Both the position numbers and the translations under genes were made by a program. From Buxus sempervirens (lineage: Eukaryota > Streptophyta > Magnoliopsida > Buxales > Buxaceae): 64,000 nt of DNA. Each line of letters begins with the position of its first letter. The stretch's first letter is position 1. Below, piece by piece: positions 1 to 12,433 of this stretch. The stretch lies in assembly GCA_947561395.2 (NCBI GenBank), contig OX387182.1:46679949-46743948 (forward strand), in the 5' to 3' direction. Under the pieces are notes generated by a model. That model did not search any database. It was not told where the DNA came from and worked only from the letters and a program-made list of their open reading frames with translations.

Positions 1-830
1 TACCGGGACCGGAGACCGGACCGGTTATGGCTGATCCCAGTACAAACCGGACCGGACCGGCCAGATTGGGCGGTCCCAAATGGTCCAAAGCATTTAAGAA
101 AAAATTGAAATTTATAGGACCATAGCTATTTGCAGATTTCTCGCTTCCTCTTCTCTCTCTTCTCGACCTCCCTCCCCTAAATTTGCAGCATGAAGCCCCT
201 CAATCTATATTTGCAGAATGAAACCCCGCTCTCTCTCTTCTCTACGAATGAAGACCCTCAATCTACATTTGCAGATTTGCATTTTTTGAAGTGTAGACAC
301 TGGCACTAACGACTACCGAGATTATAAGCATAACCTGGACATGCAACGGCAACCAACAAGGCAACAACAGTTCGATGACGCCTTCGAGCCCCTGCCGCTG
401 CCAGAACGAGAGCCCACCGGACACATGAGAATGATGGAGATAACAGAGTGCGGACTACAGATTCGTTGGAGGGAAGACGAAGACTCCTCTCTCTCTCTCT
501 CCTCTTTCTTTTGTTTTTTTTTTAATCGACTGACTTGACTCTTGCAGGCTAATTAATTAATTAGCCTGCAAGAGTCACATCACTTTGCAAGAGGCTGCAA
601 AGCGACGTCATGTATTGCAAGCTAACATGATTGCTTTTACATATATTAACTCAAAGCAAGCTGATCTCAGACGGTCCCGAGTTGAACCGCCCTAGTCTAA
701 ATGATGACTCGGCCGGTATCATTTAGACTCGGACGGTCCACCGGACCGGGACATGGCAATTCGGATCCGGACCAGCCGGTCCAGACATGGATCAGCCAGT
801 ACAGTAAATCATGATCTACAATGCCCTTCC
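1..830. repeat. GGACCGG-rich repeat element, left end outside window
   Basis: Both ends of this block are dense in GGACCGG/CCGGTCC words, and a GGCTGATCC-like word near the left end recurs inverted near 780-800. The interior is a pyrimidine-rich tract and a long palindrome with no credible coding region. The pattern suggests a non-autonomous DNA transposon whose left terminus lies before base 1. I could not define a target duplication, so the superfamily is unknown. Confidence 0.4.
536..577. repeat. 42-nt perfect palindrome
   Basis: The two halves are exact reverse complements around a central AATT, with arms of the form GACTCTTGCAGGCT...AGCCTGCAAGAGTC. It sits in the middle of the GGACCGG-rich element and would form a cruciform or a long RNA hairpin. 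A shorter TTGCAAG/CTTGCA echo follows at 585-620. Confidence 0.9.
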
Positions 831-2331
831 GAAAGGGCAACTTTACATGACTTCAAGAAATTTTCCAACTGCTAAACATGCAGAAGCACCATTTGTGCCT
901 GTCATTTATAAATCAGCTACACATCTTAAAGACATTGGCCAGTTGGATTGCTAACGTTCCAACTTGGCATATTTGAGACCTAGCTTAAGCCTCAACCAAA
1001 ACCATTACCTAGTATACATTAAAAAAAGAAAAGAAAGAAGGATAAAAGAAGCATATTCTTTCTATTCAACACCATAAATAATCCAACAATAATGATAGCC
1101 TGCATAAAAGATCTTATAAACATATCACCACAAGAAAAACCTCAGACACCCCTCACCACAATAAAATCCTTATAAATGTCTCGCTGCAAGAAATACCTTA
1201 GAATTGCCTTGCCACAAGAAACATCCAAAGTTTCTAATATCATTATTACTACCTATTGTCTATTGGTGCTTCTATATTAAAGCTGACATGTTTTCTCCCA
1301 AAACCTCCATAACCATTTTCTAGGTGTATCCTTTTGCCTACAAGTGAAATCTATTAAATAAAAAGGAAAAAGGAAAAATCCTCATTAATTAAGAATAAGA
1401 AAGAGAAAAAGAGATGATCACTAGGATAGGATATCTCTATAATATGAAATCAAAAGTTGCCCCCTTCTCATCTGACTCAATGAGCACCCAAAAGAATAAG
1501 ACATTAGTCTAAGTTTCCAAGTCAAAAATTTGCCTAAGCCAATAACATAGTAGCAAAGTTTTCTATATCTACCCTCGCCCATTAAATGCATTTGATGTAT
1601 ATACATCCAGAACAAGAGTTCTCTGACCCAATTTCTTGCCCTCTCCAATTCTTGTACAAGCACAAAGGTTTCAGATTTGTTCAGGTCAACTCACCCACAT
1701 GGCCCCCAAAAAAAAAAAAAAAAGCAGCACATTTGCATCATGATCTAAAGGACTTGGGTTTCTTACCAACAACATTAATCTTCCATAATTTTTTACTTGA
1801 GGCACCCAGAGAAAAGAAACTTGCTCCTAACTTTTTGATAATATCTTTCAATAGAACTCCACAAAAGGCTCCAAATAGGTACAAAGAACAAAAATATGCA
1901 GCTTAGAATTTCCCCTTTCTCTTTTCTTGGGGATGCCTAACAATAATGGACTATATTCTGGAAAGAGTAAGAATAAATGTACAGGCACATGTACCTATTT
2001 TGTCTTGTGCAAATATATAATCTGGAACAGAAGGGAAAAAAAACATGAAAACCAAAATGGCCTCTCTCAACTGTAGTTATAACTGTATAATAATATGAAT
2101 ATTCACGGCAATATACAAACCACCACATCCAGAGGTGGCTATCCAAGTATGAAGATCCAGAAAAGAAGATAAGCCATAGCTATCCCTTTCCAAGCACTTC
2201 TATTCCATATCTTGCTAACTGATAATGGCACAAACATTAGCCAAACAAAGCTACTCTGATTAAATTGTGGGGGGAAAAGCTAAAATCATGCATGTGTATC
2301 AAAATGAGTTACCTCCAACATCCACATCTTT
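831..2331. other. AT-rich stretch without recognisable gene
   Basis: I see no coding region, RNA gene or bounded repeat here. There is an A-run near 1708-1723 and scattered purine-rich tracts near 1020-1050. The short open frames have no protein-like composition. Confidence 0.5.
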
Positions 2332-2464
2332 GAATCTGTTAACACCCAAATTTTGATCAAACCAAAATGTGCTAAAAACAGCAAAACCCTAAAACAGGCT
2401 AAAAACAAAGAGTCAAAAACTTGTCTTTTGCCTTGACTTGAGTTAACTATCATACTCCATGCCA

Positions 2465-3658
2465 ATCATGGTTCAAAGTATCGTATTGACGTGCCGTATC
2501 GGACGATCCAAAAATGGAAACGTATCGACAATACGCACGGATACGGTCTAAAATGGTGGATACGGGTGGATACATAGATTAAAACCTATCTAGATAGAAA
2601 GATAAGTTAAAAATATGTTAAATAAACATGTTTCTAGCATTATAGGACTATACAAATAATATCTATGCATTTTAGAAGCAAATAGGCACACGCGAAAATG
2701 AATGAAAATTATAATAAAAGCTATAAAAGGTTAAATAAACCAATAAATAAGGTTAGAAAATTCATTCAAGTAATATAAGTAACACACTAAGTTATTAACA
2801 CTTAAAACATCAAAATCAACAATAAATTACACACAACATATCTACAAAATAATTGAAACTATATCAAGAAACATGCAAATGGCATCACCAACCTCTCTTA
2901 GGAAAAAAAGTGGAACCAAAATATCAAATTTGATAAAAATATAATATTATTTTCCTATATTTTTAATTAATATTCAACAAAAACAATTATTAAAAATAAT
3001 TTTATTCATGAAAAAAATGCAAGAATCATAGGGAGGATAAATCAACCCTATGTGCATCTCATATAAAAAATTGAACACAAACCGTTAAGGTTTGTATAAT
3101 TTTTTTCAAAAAAAATTGAAATTTTCGTCACTTTTTTCCATATTGCAAAAAAATTCGATTTTTTACCTAAAAACGCAATTTCAATCTATGGATTTCAAGT
3201 GAAATCCATAGATTCATACAAAAGATTGTTAAATAATACTTAAATATGAAAATATAAAGATTTAGAATGAAAAAAATCGAAAACCTAACATACCTCTCAA
3301 AACTGTTGACGAATCTTACTTTAGTTGTTTGATTCATTGTTCAAACTTGTTTTGAACAATTTACACCACCAATTAGGTCGAAAATGGGTTATAATCAAGG
3401 GGGTTTGACAAATTTTTGAAAGGATTTCGCACGAAGGAGCTATTTGGGTTCTTGTAAGAGGGCTGTTTTCACGTTTTTTAACGTGACAGGCCATTTTAAG
3501 GGACTGTATCGATCGATACAGTCCCTGTATCGACTGGATACAGTCGATACAGTCGCGATACAGCTCGATACGAGTTGTATCGCGAAACATACAAGAGCAC
3601 GATACTCGATACGTATCGTGCGTATCGCGCGATACGGCACGATACTTCGTACCATGAT
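2465..3658. mobile_element. Non-autonomous TIR element with GTATCG-rich ends
   Basis: The ends are imperfect inverted repeats: ATCATGGTTCAAAGTATCG on the left and, read on the other strand, ATCATGGTACGAAGTATCG on the right. Both continue into GCCGTATCG-type words. GCCA flanks both sides (2461-2464 and 3659-3662) and may be the target duplication. The AT-rich interior encodes nothing recognisable. It interrupts LTR-A. Superfamily is unassigned; a foldback or MULE-type MITE is possible. Confidence 0.65.
3505..3650. repeat. Cluster of GTATCG/CGATAC words
   Basis: More than a dozen GTATCG or CGATAC words occur in direct and inverted orientation, including GTATCGATCGATAC and CGATACGTATCG. The cluster forms the right subterminal part of the TIR element, and a sparser version lies at its left end (2485-2570). 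Such arrays are a usual place for transposase binding, but that role is inferred. Confidence 0.8.
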
Positions 3659-3882
3659 GCCAATAGAGAGAAAATCCCAACACGGTTCCAATGCAACTGA
3701 GTTTGTGCGAATCAAAGTCCGGATGAGAGAGATATGGTTAGAACAGTCTCAAGGGCAAAATGGTAATTAAATGCAAAAAGCCGACCCACGTGGCAAGTGT
3801 ACAAACCACACTTGCCAAATGACAAAATAAAGTGGAAAAGACCAAACAAGGTAAGAAAAAATCTTCAAGGAATGTCTTAATT

Positions 3883-4090
3883 ATAGCCATCAAATTTCAC
3901 AATTAATGCTAAAATCACTTCAGCATTAATTGCGAGCCATCAAGTGTCACAATTAATGCTAAGATCACTTCAGCATTAATTGCAAGCCATCAAGTGTAGT
4001 AATTAATGCTAAAATCACTTCAGCATTAATTGCAGCCATCAAATCTCACAATCAATGCCCCTCGCTTCAAAATTAATTGCGGCCATCACT
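3883..4090 (+). repeat. Tandem 50-bp hairpin units in LTR-A
   Basis: Three units of 50 bp each contain AATTAATGCT, an 11-nt spacer and AGCATTAATT, giving perfect 10-bp stems (3901-3931, 3951-3981, 4001-4031). Units are separated by a GCCATCAAGTGT-like linker, and a decayed fourth unit follows to about 4090. The array lies in the first part of the LTR once the inserted TIR element is discounted. Confidence 0.9.
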
Positions 4091-6331
4091 TCAAAAAGGG
4101 CTCTCCATGAGCTCCTCTCCATTTTTCTCACACCATCCTCCAAACACCCTACAATCACCCTAAAACCACCTCCAAACAACCCTCAATCTTCACAAAAGCC
4201 GTCTTTCATCCCTCCTTTTTCATTATCTTAACCTCAATGGCAAAAAGAGTGCCAAGCTACTATCAAGGCTCCAGGAGGGTCTACAACATCCTCAAAGGTC
4301 CATATCTCTCAAGGTAAGTTCACAATCTTGTTCCCCTTGTAATATACTTGAGTTCCATCTAAGAATGTTGAGTTTTTCCCTTTGAAATGGAGTGAAGGTT
4401 CTATTTCTCTTCTTCTCCTATTCTCTACCTTTCTCTTCCCCTTATCTTGATGTTTCGATCAATATGGGATATCCACCATGGTAAGTTACGGGGGTGGATG
4501 AAATATTGGAGTATGAGAGGTACTGTCTTCATCTCTAAACTCGACCATGGTCATTCTAGTCTCCATATAAACATGGGATGAGGTTATTGGAGTTGTAGGG
4601 ATTGTACATGATTTCCCTTAAAGAATGGGATGTTTTGGGTCTCTTAAAGACACCTATGAAGTTTTAAGCATGAATGAGGTGTTCTTTTTCCTCTCTTTCA
4701 ATCTGGATCAATGTAGCCCTTAATCCCCCAATCTCCCTTCTCTTATTTGGTACATTTTATTCTTCTAAGCATGCCTATTTTATTGGTTTTTAGAATGCAT
4801 GATTCTATGAGTTTGCTTCCCTTTGACATGCACACATGAAGCATGATCACCACACACATGGGAGAATAACCTAGCACATGTTTACTTCTTGATTTCAAGC
4901 ATGCTTTTATGTCTTTTATACACCTTGTGAAGCACATACTTTGCTGTTTTTTTTTAATATGATGGTAACACTTGTTGTTTTGTTTCAAGTAATGGATTTA
5001 AGTTGGTTGTGTGATCATGTAACATGGTTTGGATGATGGACTTAGACCATGATGTCTCGGGTCCCCATCTCTCTTTCTCTCCTAGGAGGGAGAGGAATTG
5101 GCCATGAACCGTGGAATAGAGATGCCCTGATCTCTATTTACACACATGAATTTCAATTCATGGGTGGAGGTGTGAGGCCCCTAGCCTTAACTCCATTTCT
5201 CTTGGTTTCAAACCAATCCAAATAGACTAATTAGGACTAACCTCCCATTCACAGACCACTGTGGGCCCACCGGATGGCCCACAGAAGCCCCTAGATATCT
5301 GAGAGGTTCCTCCTTTCAAACACTTGCCTAGATTATGGTTTTTCATGTTTGACCGCCATTTTAAGGGCGGTCAAACGTTTAAAAATTGAGCCATACCCTT
5401 TCCTTTCTTAAAAGGAGAGGAGTTCACCCATTCACACCAAGGTAGTGGACCCTATCCCCTCACCTCTCACAAAGACTTAGATCTTCAAACCTAAGCTTAG
5501 GGAAAGGTCCCAAGCCCATCCCTAGACCATTTTGGAATCCAAATTTAACAAAGACAAACAAATCAAAGGGAACCACTTAGGGGCCCACAAATCATTGCGG
5601 ACTCACTAAACAAGTATAATCAATCTAATTCCAACCTCCTGACTCAATCACAAACACAGAATGATTGAGGCGGAGTTGTATACGTAACCACCATGCTTTG
5701 GGGGTTATGTATACAAGAACCCATAGCCGATCTAAGGGTAATGGGGTTGAAGCAACTTCAAGAGAAAGCCTGTGAATCAAAACCAAACCTACTTCCTAAA
5801 GAGCTTCTAGGATTATACTAAGCCTAGGACACTTAGGCTGCAATCAATCTACCTTGGATTCTAGTGGGCCTTCCAAAGGGCCCACCCCATCAGATAAATA
5901 TAACAAGAGCAAACTTGGACATAATTGAACCTAAATGGGCCAAACCTAACTCAAGGCCCCACACAGACTTAAGAAATAAGCATGCTAGCGTAGGACGGAT
6001 GAGGCGTGAGTTGACTTGATAAAACCAGCCAGCGATGACCCCTGAGAACCGTCTTTGAGGGGGTGGACCAGGATGTCTACGGACTTCCCTAGATTGTAAC
6101 CGGGCCCTATCTAGATCTCTTAAGCGTAGACCAAGCCCTAGACAGACTTCTAGGACCAAGTGTCTACTTGCACCCAATCAGGTAGTGGCAACTCCTATTC
6201 CCCCTTAATCCCATCAGCCATAGAGAGAGCCAGCGCAAATCCCTTTAGCGTGGGCCAAGAAGGAGAGCACGCCGAGTTCAGGAAACCCATGATTTCCGCA
6301 TGCGCCCGCGTCCTGAAGTGCACACCGAATC

Positions 6332-9300
6332 CATGGGAGCAAGAATCTAAGAACCTCGTGAAAAAACAAGGATTTCTTCATGAATGGCATTCCCATATCT
6401 GATCACAACTAAGAAAAATTTCAGTATCTCCAAAAGAAACCTTGAATACTACCGTGACTCTTTGAGGACCTGGATTTTCAAAGGATAATCCATAAAATGC
6501 AACTTGAGAAACCATTATAGGGTTTCTAAACTGATTCCTACCTTGTCCCCCACAATAACAATTGAGCATATTCCACTCGGATATAATCTCTGAAGCTGAT
6601 AAACCTCTGAAATCTAGTAGCACGAAAACCCATAAAAGCCACTGAATACAAATCAATAAATTCCTCATAGCTCTAATCTCACCAAAAATCCTCCTAATTC
6701 TCTTGCCCTTTATAATCAAAATAAGATCACATGAAACAGCAAATGATACATGATCCTAGTTCTGTTCCCCAGGACCAATAACTACCACTAATCAAGAACA
6801 GGTCTCCAAGATAACCCAATCAATCCCAGCGAACTGAGCAAACCCCCATGAAAGCCACAACAACCAAGAGGGAAAGAGGAAAAAAACACACAGACACCCA
6901 CCACAGATAACACAAAAAAATAGAAAAACTCCTCCAGAGTCAGCTAACCAAATAAACCAAATATGGGCATATGATATATTGGGATCAAGGAAGACATTAT
7001 TCAAAAGCTTGAAAAGGATAGCTATCTTGACAAGATTAGCCAGTCTAGGGTTGGTGACTTCCACACCACATCTTCAACAGACTGAATCAAAACATCTTTG
7101 ATCTTAAACTCTCTATCCAAGACAAGTCTGAAACTGAGTGGGGAACACAAGGACAAGGAAGTCACCCCCCAACCAAAGTTCAATCATAAGGAAATCTTGG
7201 ACCCAAGCTTAACACTAAAATGTATACAAGGATAGAAAGGCAAAGCAAGGGGGTTTAAGGCTTTCCACAAGTAACAGCAGTCCCTTTTTGCAAGATAGGT
7301 AATGACCCATCCATTGCAATGGGTTCTCTTTATGTTAATGACTCTGACCTATAAAAAGAATCCATTGCTAGCATCTGTTGAAAAGTCTGTTAAAGAGAAT
7401 CCATTCCGTTTTGACGTAACCATAAATAATTACCTGCGAGCATCTGTTGCTCTTTTATGGAGTTCTTACACCAATTGCTTTAAATTCCTTGTGGTCCAAC
7501 GAGCTCAACCATTTTAAATGTTTCTGCCTTGACCTGTCTTCCTACTATCAAAAAGACTGTTAAACGTACCCTTCCTCTTCTTGATCGTCATGATATGATG
7601 ATATATTTCATGGCAGGTATGCGTGACCAAAACCAGAAATGCAGATTTGAGATCCACTTAACTCATCTGATGGCCACCCAATCTACTCCCACTCCTCAAG
7701 ATTTTTCTTTCAACAATCCTTCAAACCCAAAGGTAAAAATTTACATCAGCCAAGCTTCTGAGTGGTGTTGACCATTGTCAGTATTTGTTATCCAAAAAAT
7801 TATGCATGCCTTTGCCACCTAAAGAATCAGAGTGCACTCCTGATTTCCTGAATTGATGTGGCAGCTGAATGAAAAATATTCTCGTAATTAATGAAGAGCA
7901 GTATGTGGAGGCCACCTACAAAAGGCAATCTGTCCAAACACTCCCCTAAAATTTCTGCCTCCAAATCTTCAATTGTACTGTCTCTGATGTTTACCTATTT
8001 TCATTACATCATACATATTGATGATACTTATCATTATACATAACAGAATTTTGACAATTCTTTACACCTTAGTCCAAAACTTCACCCAAGTATTTCAGGT
8101 TTCAAATGAAACTGTAAAGACAACCAACATTCGCTAAAGGAGGTTGTTTTACATGTGATCCTTGCAAAATCAATACATTTCAGCTGAAATTTGCAATCAT
8201 GGCCAGATCATTGAATATGGTGAATGCTTGATTGGGTTAGAACTGTAGGTGAGGATTGGAAAGAGGATTTAAAAGACAAAAGCCCATCAGGAGATAGGAT
8301 CACACTCTAAAATGTTGATGAGAATCTCAAAGATACACCTTATGAAGGTTGCCACTTGAGAAGAAAGTCATCAAACTGGGAGTTGCTAGAATTTCTTTGA
8401 AAATCTAGATACCAAGAAATGCCTATTGGTGAGTGATGAGCATGGACCAAACATATCAAGCTTACATGAGAGATTTATACTGCAGACACAACAAAAGATG
8501 TAGGTGTCCTCGCCAATGATCCTCTAGATAAGAGATTCTAGATACAGCTCCAGGATAAAATCTAACATAGGACAGAAAGTGAATTTAAGATTCCCATCTG
8601 CTCGAATAAAGACACAGGTACATAAAATTAATACCAAGGGCCAGAGGTGGTTTAGTTTCATTTGTGGCTTGATCATTTGTGTCATAAAACAGCGAAAGCA
8701 AAAGAATGAGCATATTGGTAGCAATATCTTATCTACCTATTTATTGGACTCTATTTACATTTTATTATACTTCTCCATGTAGTCCCCAGGTATAAGGCCA
8801 TTTATTGACTGGTAATGAGATGATTTTATGTAACTCTTGCCTGCTCAAGTATAGCTACAGTACAGGTACCTAAAATTAATACTAAGGGATCAGAGGTGGT
8901 TTAGTTTCACTTGGTTCTTGAACATTTGTGTCAAAGCACAGAAAGCAAGAGAATGGGCATCATGATAGGAATATTTACCTGTTTATTGGATTCTGCTTAC
9001 ATGATCTGATACTTCATAGTGTAGTCCACTAGATATAAGGACATTTATTGACTGGTAACAAGATGATTTTGTGTAACTTATTTACACCTTTCCACATGAT
9101 TTATGGTTTATTACAAAAGGGATGTTGCAAACAGTTGTGTCAAAGCATCATTACGCTCCCTGGAAAGTCGCAAGACTTGCGATCACTGCCATCACCACCA
9201 TTGATATGAAAACCACCTCTAGAATGCCAAACTTGTCACTGGTGCCTTGCCAACCAACACCACCAGCTCAACCACAAGGATTTAAGTTCCATTAATAACC

Positions 9301-9660
9301 AAAGCTCCATATAAATCAATTAATCAGAAGCACGTGACGTGAAATTACCAAATCCAGTTCAACCTCTTGGATCAAATAGTTCTGTTTAGGAAATAATATA
9401 TTTGATTTACATAAAGTTCATAATAGATTTTTCCAACTGCTGATGAATCAAGTCTTCAGACAGTTATCACCAAATCACAGGCAGCCGAGATGCAACTACC
9501 TCTTGGTGTAAATCCTCATGTGCTTTTGCAACCCGGCCCCTCCCCCCCCCCCCCCCACAAAACAAAAATTATGTTTTTATATCCATCTATGCAAATGGCA
9601 TTGGATAATAGATTAAATCAAAAGGTTGACCAGCAAAGAGTAGAAGCGCCACCACAGTCC
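6332..9660. other. Unassigned stretch, no confident gene
   Basis: No gene could be recognised. A minus-strand open frame at 6378-6719 (113 codons) has an internal Met followed by a hydrophobic stretch resembling a signal peptide, but no known domain, and it may be chance. A near-tandem duplication (8614-9082) and a run of C (about 9542-9556) are the only obvious structures. The stretch could include introns of an unseen minus-strand gene. Confidence 0.4.
8614..9082 (+). repeat. Near-tandem duplication, period about 248 bp
   Basis: The segment starting ACAGGTAC at 8614 recurs at 8862 with moderate divergence over about 220 bp. Shared landmarks are AGAGGTGGTTTAGTTTCA, CATTTGTGTCA and ACATTTATTGACTGGTAA. 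No coding function is evident. Confidence 0.85.
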
Positions 9661-9693
9661 AAAGTTTTTTTTTTTTTTTTTGGAAGGGTAACT

Positions 9694-9770
9694 AAATTTG
9701 GACCATTTCTCGATTTGTGTGCATCCTTGAGTAGAGGCCGTGCTAGTCTTCTTTGTATCGTTCCAATTTT
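9694..9770 (-). pseudogene. U6 snRNA retropseudogene
   Basis: Read on the minus strand, this starts AAAATTGGAACGATACA and ends ATCGAGAAATGGTCCAAAT, matching the middle and 3' part of spliceosomal U6 RNA. The 5' stem-loop is absent. The ACAGAGA box reads ACAAAGA, the following segment has several substitutions, and a few bases are missing around GGATGCACACAAATC. A 17-nt A-tract follows on the same strand (9665-9681), about 12 nt past the homology, as expected for a reverse-transcribed copy inserted by LINE machinery. No U6 promoter (USE or suitably placed TATA box) is apparent, so this is very probably not functional. Confidence 0.85.
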
Positions 9771-10055
9771 GACATCATAGTTTATTCTATGATTCCAACT
9801 TCACTGACCACAGTATAAACATTTAAAAATGAGTAATACAATTACTAAAAGAACAGGAAAAGAAACTACAAAAGGCTTTTTGTACTCTTAACCTTTTTGG
9901 TGGTATGATTAAAAAAACAAATATTAATACAGCTAAGCTAACATAAAACATTAAGACAGAACTATGAAACAAGAAATATGCAGATATGAAGTTTTGTCCT
10001 TCTAAAGAAGAATTAAATAATGGACCCAAGAAAAATATTCAAATCACTTTTGTAC

Positions 10056-10138
10056 CTGAAATGCGTTGCTTCTTCATAGATTGTACTTGAATACTTAATA
10101 GTCTCTGGAATCTTGACATATGGTTCCATAATATAGGT
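10056..10138 (-). CDS. Candidate internal exon, unidentified gene
   Basis: On the minus strand, an 83-bp open segment lies between an acceptor-like GTGTTAG and a donor-like CAG/GTACAAA. It reads as a protein-like string containing EPYVKIPETIKYSS and IYEEATHF. Composition and splice-like borders suggest a real exon, and the candidate first exon at 10948-11041 is on the same strand. I recognise no family. The frame does not connect cleanly with other nearby open segments, so this could be chance or a pseudogene piece. Confidence 0.25.
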
Positions 10139-10947
10139 CTAACACCATTTATCCAGACCTTTAAATGTTGATGATTCCCAACTGCACAATTAGTTTGAAA
10201 AATCTTAAAAAATAAGTGCATATTTGCAAAAATTCAGTAGCAAATCTCAACATGTCAAGCATAATGAGAACCATATCCATAGATAATAGATGAAAATAAA
10301 TAAACAAACTAAAAACTCTTGCAGATTCCTTACCTGTGTCTAACTGGAATCCCAAATACACATTATATAATGCACAAATAAAATGGTGTACTAAAAGGGG
10401 CAGGCTATAACCGAACAATATTTTCTACAAGACATACCCACATTGCAGAAGCCAGTTCTTAAGACACATGTTTTCTGATCAAAGGAAACCTCTTGCAGCT
10501 CAATTTGAATTGTTTGGGCATCTTATTCCACAACGTATAAGGGTTGCAAGAACACAAAATTTTCAGGAATCAAACAAGCCGGGAAAAAAAAATTTCTCTC
10601 TCAGTTCAATTATAATCCAGACACTAGAAAAAATTTACCAGGATTTTCTACTCATTGTGAGTATCAAACAACTAAGAGCTCAAATATAACAAGATTAGGG
10701 CACAGAAAGACGATAAATAAATGTAACCGAAAGATAATAAATAAATGTAACCAAACGAACATACTAAGAAAAAATGATCAATAGAGCATAAAGTTCATAA
10801 AAAGGAACCAGAACAGATCAAACAGACTTCACGTGGATTAAACTAAAAGACAAAACACATTAGGCGTGACTGAAATGAGACGATAATTTTGTTCAAAATA
10901 ATAAATAAAAAGAGGAAAGGGTGGGACCGTGGGAGATCGAAACTTAC

Positions 10948-11041
10948 ATGAAATTTTAATGGGAGAAGCAACCGAACAGCGAAGATAGTAGACAGAAAGA
11001 GGTACTCTCAGTGGCTGCAGAAATCTTCCTGCAACCGCCAT
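10948..11041 (-). CDS. Candidate first exon with mitochondrial-type presequence
   Basis: On the minus strand an ATG opens 31 codons, starting MAVAGRFLQPLRVPLS, then reaches a canonical GTAAGT donor. The peptide is rich in Arg, Ser, Val and Leu and lacks acidic residues, as in plant mitochondrial targeting presequences. The surrounding 100 bp is more GC-rich than its neighbourhood, fitting a 5' end of a gene reading leftward. No downstream exon could be joined with confidence, and the protein is unidentified. Confidence 0.3.
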
Positions 11042-12433
11042 TTTTCTGCACTCGAATCTCCGCGGACGACGAAGTGAGGATTTAGGCTCTAACAGCCTCC
11101 GCGGTTTCTACTGGAAAGACTGTATCGTGACCGATGGAATCATGGGATCCCAAGACCGTGCCAGGTATGTGCTCAGATTTGATTGTTTACTCGTTCGATC
11201 GCACGGTCGACCTTTCCGCATAAGTTATGGGTTTTGCGGCTTTTTATTCATCAAAAATAGGAAGCCCTTCCTTTAAAATTTATAAAAGCTGCTTTGAGTA
11301 AAATCAGTTTCTTTTTCCAAATACAGCTTTTGGACGTTTGGGAACTCATTCCATGGCTTGGAGAAAATTCCAAGTTTGTAGCAGCAAAAATCTTACCGGA
11401 CAAAAATAAATAAAAAAAGGAAAATTATGAAAAATGGTCACTTTTTGGCCTGTAATTATAAAAACAATCCATCAAAAATCTCATTTTGTAGAAAAGGGTC
11501 ACTTTTCAAACGTAATTGACCAGTAGGGTCACTTTAAATATATATACATACATTACAAAAATAGTGACCATTTTATGCGAAAAATTGCTAAAATCCTAAT
11601 TGTTGTCAAAAAATTATCTTGAAATTTTATCTTAGAAATTTTCATTTTGTAGTCAAAAGTCAACGAACTTTTAACCAGAAAAGTTTGAGTTTGTGCAAAA
11701 TGTTTATTTGGAGTCTTTTCCTTTGTGATTTTTAGATACAAGTGTGTTATGGATTTCAAGTCCAATGTTTAAAAGTTGAAATTTGTTAATAAAATATTTC
11801 TCTCCTATTTGATTTATCCTAAATCATGCAATCTTAGGGTGTCTACGGTTAAAACCTAGTCTAAGGTTTTCTAATCAAAATTTAGTGATAGATAGGCAAA
11901 TTGGTTTTTAATTGATGAGTGTGTTTGAATAATCGGTAAGTAAAATTAATTAATTGATGGACGAATTGGATTAATCGAGGAGAGTGTTTGATTAATTGGT
12001 GAGTATTGTTACTACAACATAATTCATCCATTAAATTAAATCCAAATTACACAGGACGATGTGTCCAAGGTAACACTTATCCTTTAATTCTTTTTTCCAA
12101 TTGATAAACAAATATCTCATAATACCAACCAGTAAACAAGTTTTAGTACAATAACAAGTTAAATATGATCTCAAAAACATAATTGATTAGTGTATGGAAA
12201 ATTTTCAAACTAAGCAAAAACACACTAGAAGATAAAAATTAAACTAGACCAACAGAAGCCAACAACAAAAAATTGTAATAAAATTTTAGTCATTGTCCTT
12301 GTCAATGTTTTCTCCAAGTGCAATTTATTATCTATCATACCAAGCACGTCAATCCTAACCTAACTTAGACCATTCTCATCCACTTCAATAGTGTCTTCCA
12401 AGTTTGGATAATTTCACGGTGCATTGTCCTCAT
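11042..12433. other. Intergenic stretch
   Basis: The first 130 bp are GC-rich and could be a promoter or 5' UTR of the candidate minus-strand gene. From 11425 to 11580, AAAATGGTCACT and its inverse AGTGACCATTTT flank about 150 bp, which may be a small MITE remnant. The rest is AT-rich with nothing recognisable. Confidence 0.45.

Larger units (their letters stand above)
2337..6326 (+). mobile_element. Solo LTR of TGTNNRCACC-type retroelement (LTR-A)
   Basis: The block starts TGTTAACACC and closes with a GTGCACA terminus. GAATC flanks it at 2332-2336 and 6327-6331, although two extra C bases lie between the expected CA end and the right copy. Its right part has the landmarks of the LTRs at 16469-18970 and 43550-45743: a CAAGTGTCTACTTGCACCC-like segment near 6158-6177, an AGTGGCAACTCC motif near 6183, and GCATGCGCCC before the end. 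No primer-binding site or internal coding domain follows, so a solo LTR is inferred. A TIR element (2465-3658) is inserted near its start. Confidence 0.7.

Noticed and set aside
3321-3770. Several overlapping open frames on both strands
   Set aside because: They are produced by the GTATCG word cluster, which gives repetitive translations such as YRS/YRD.
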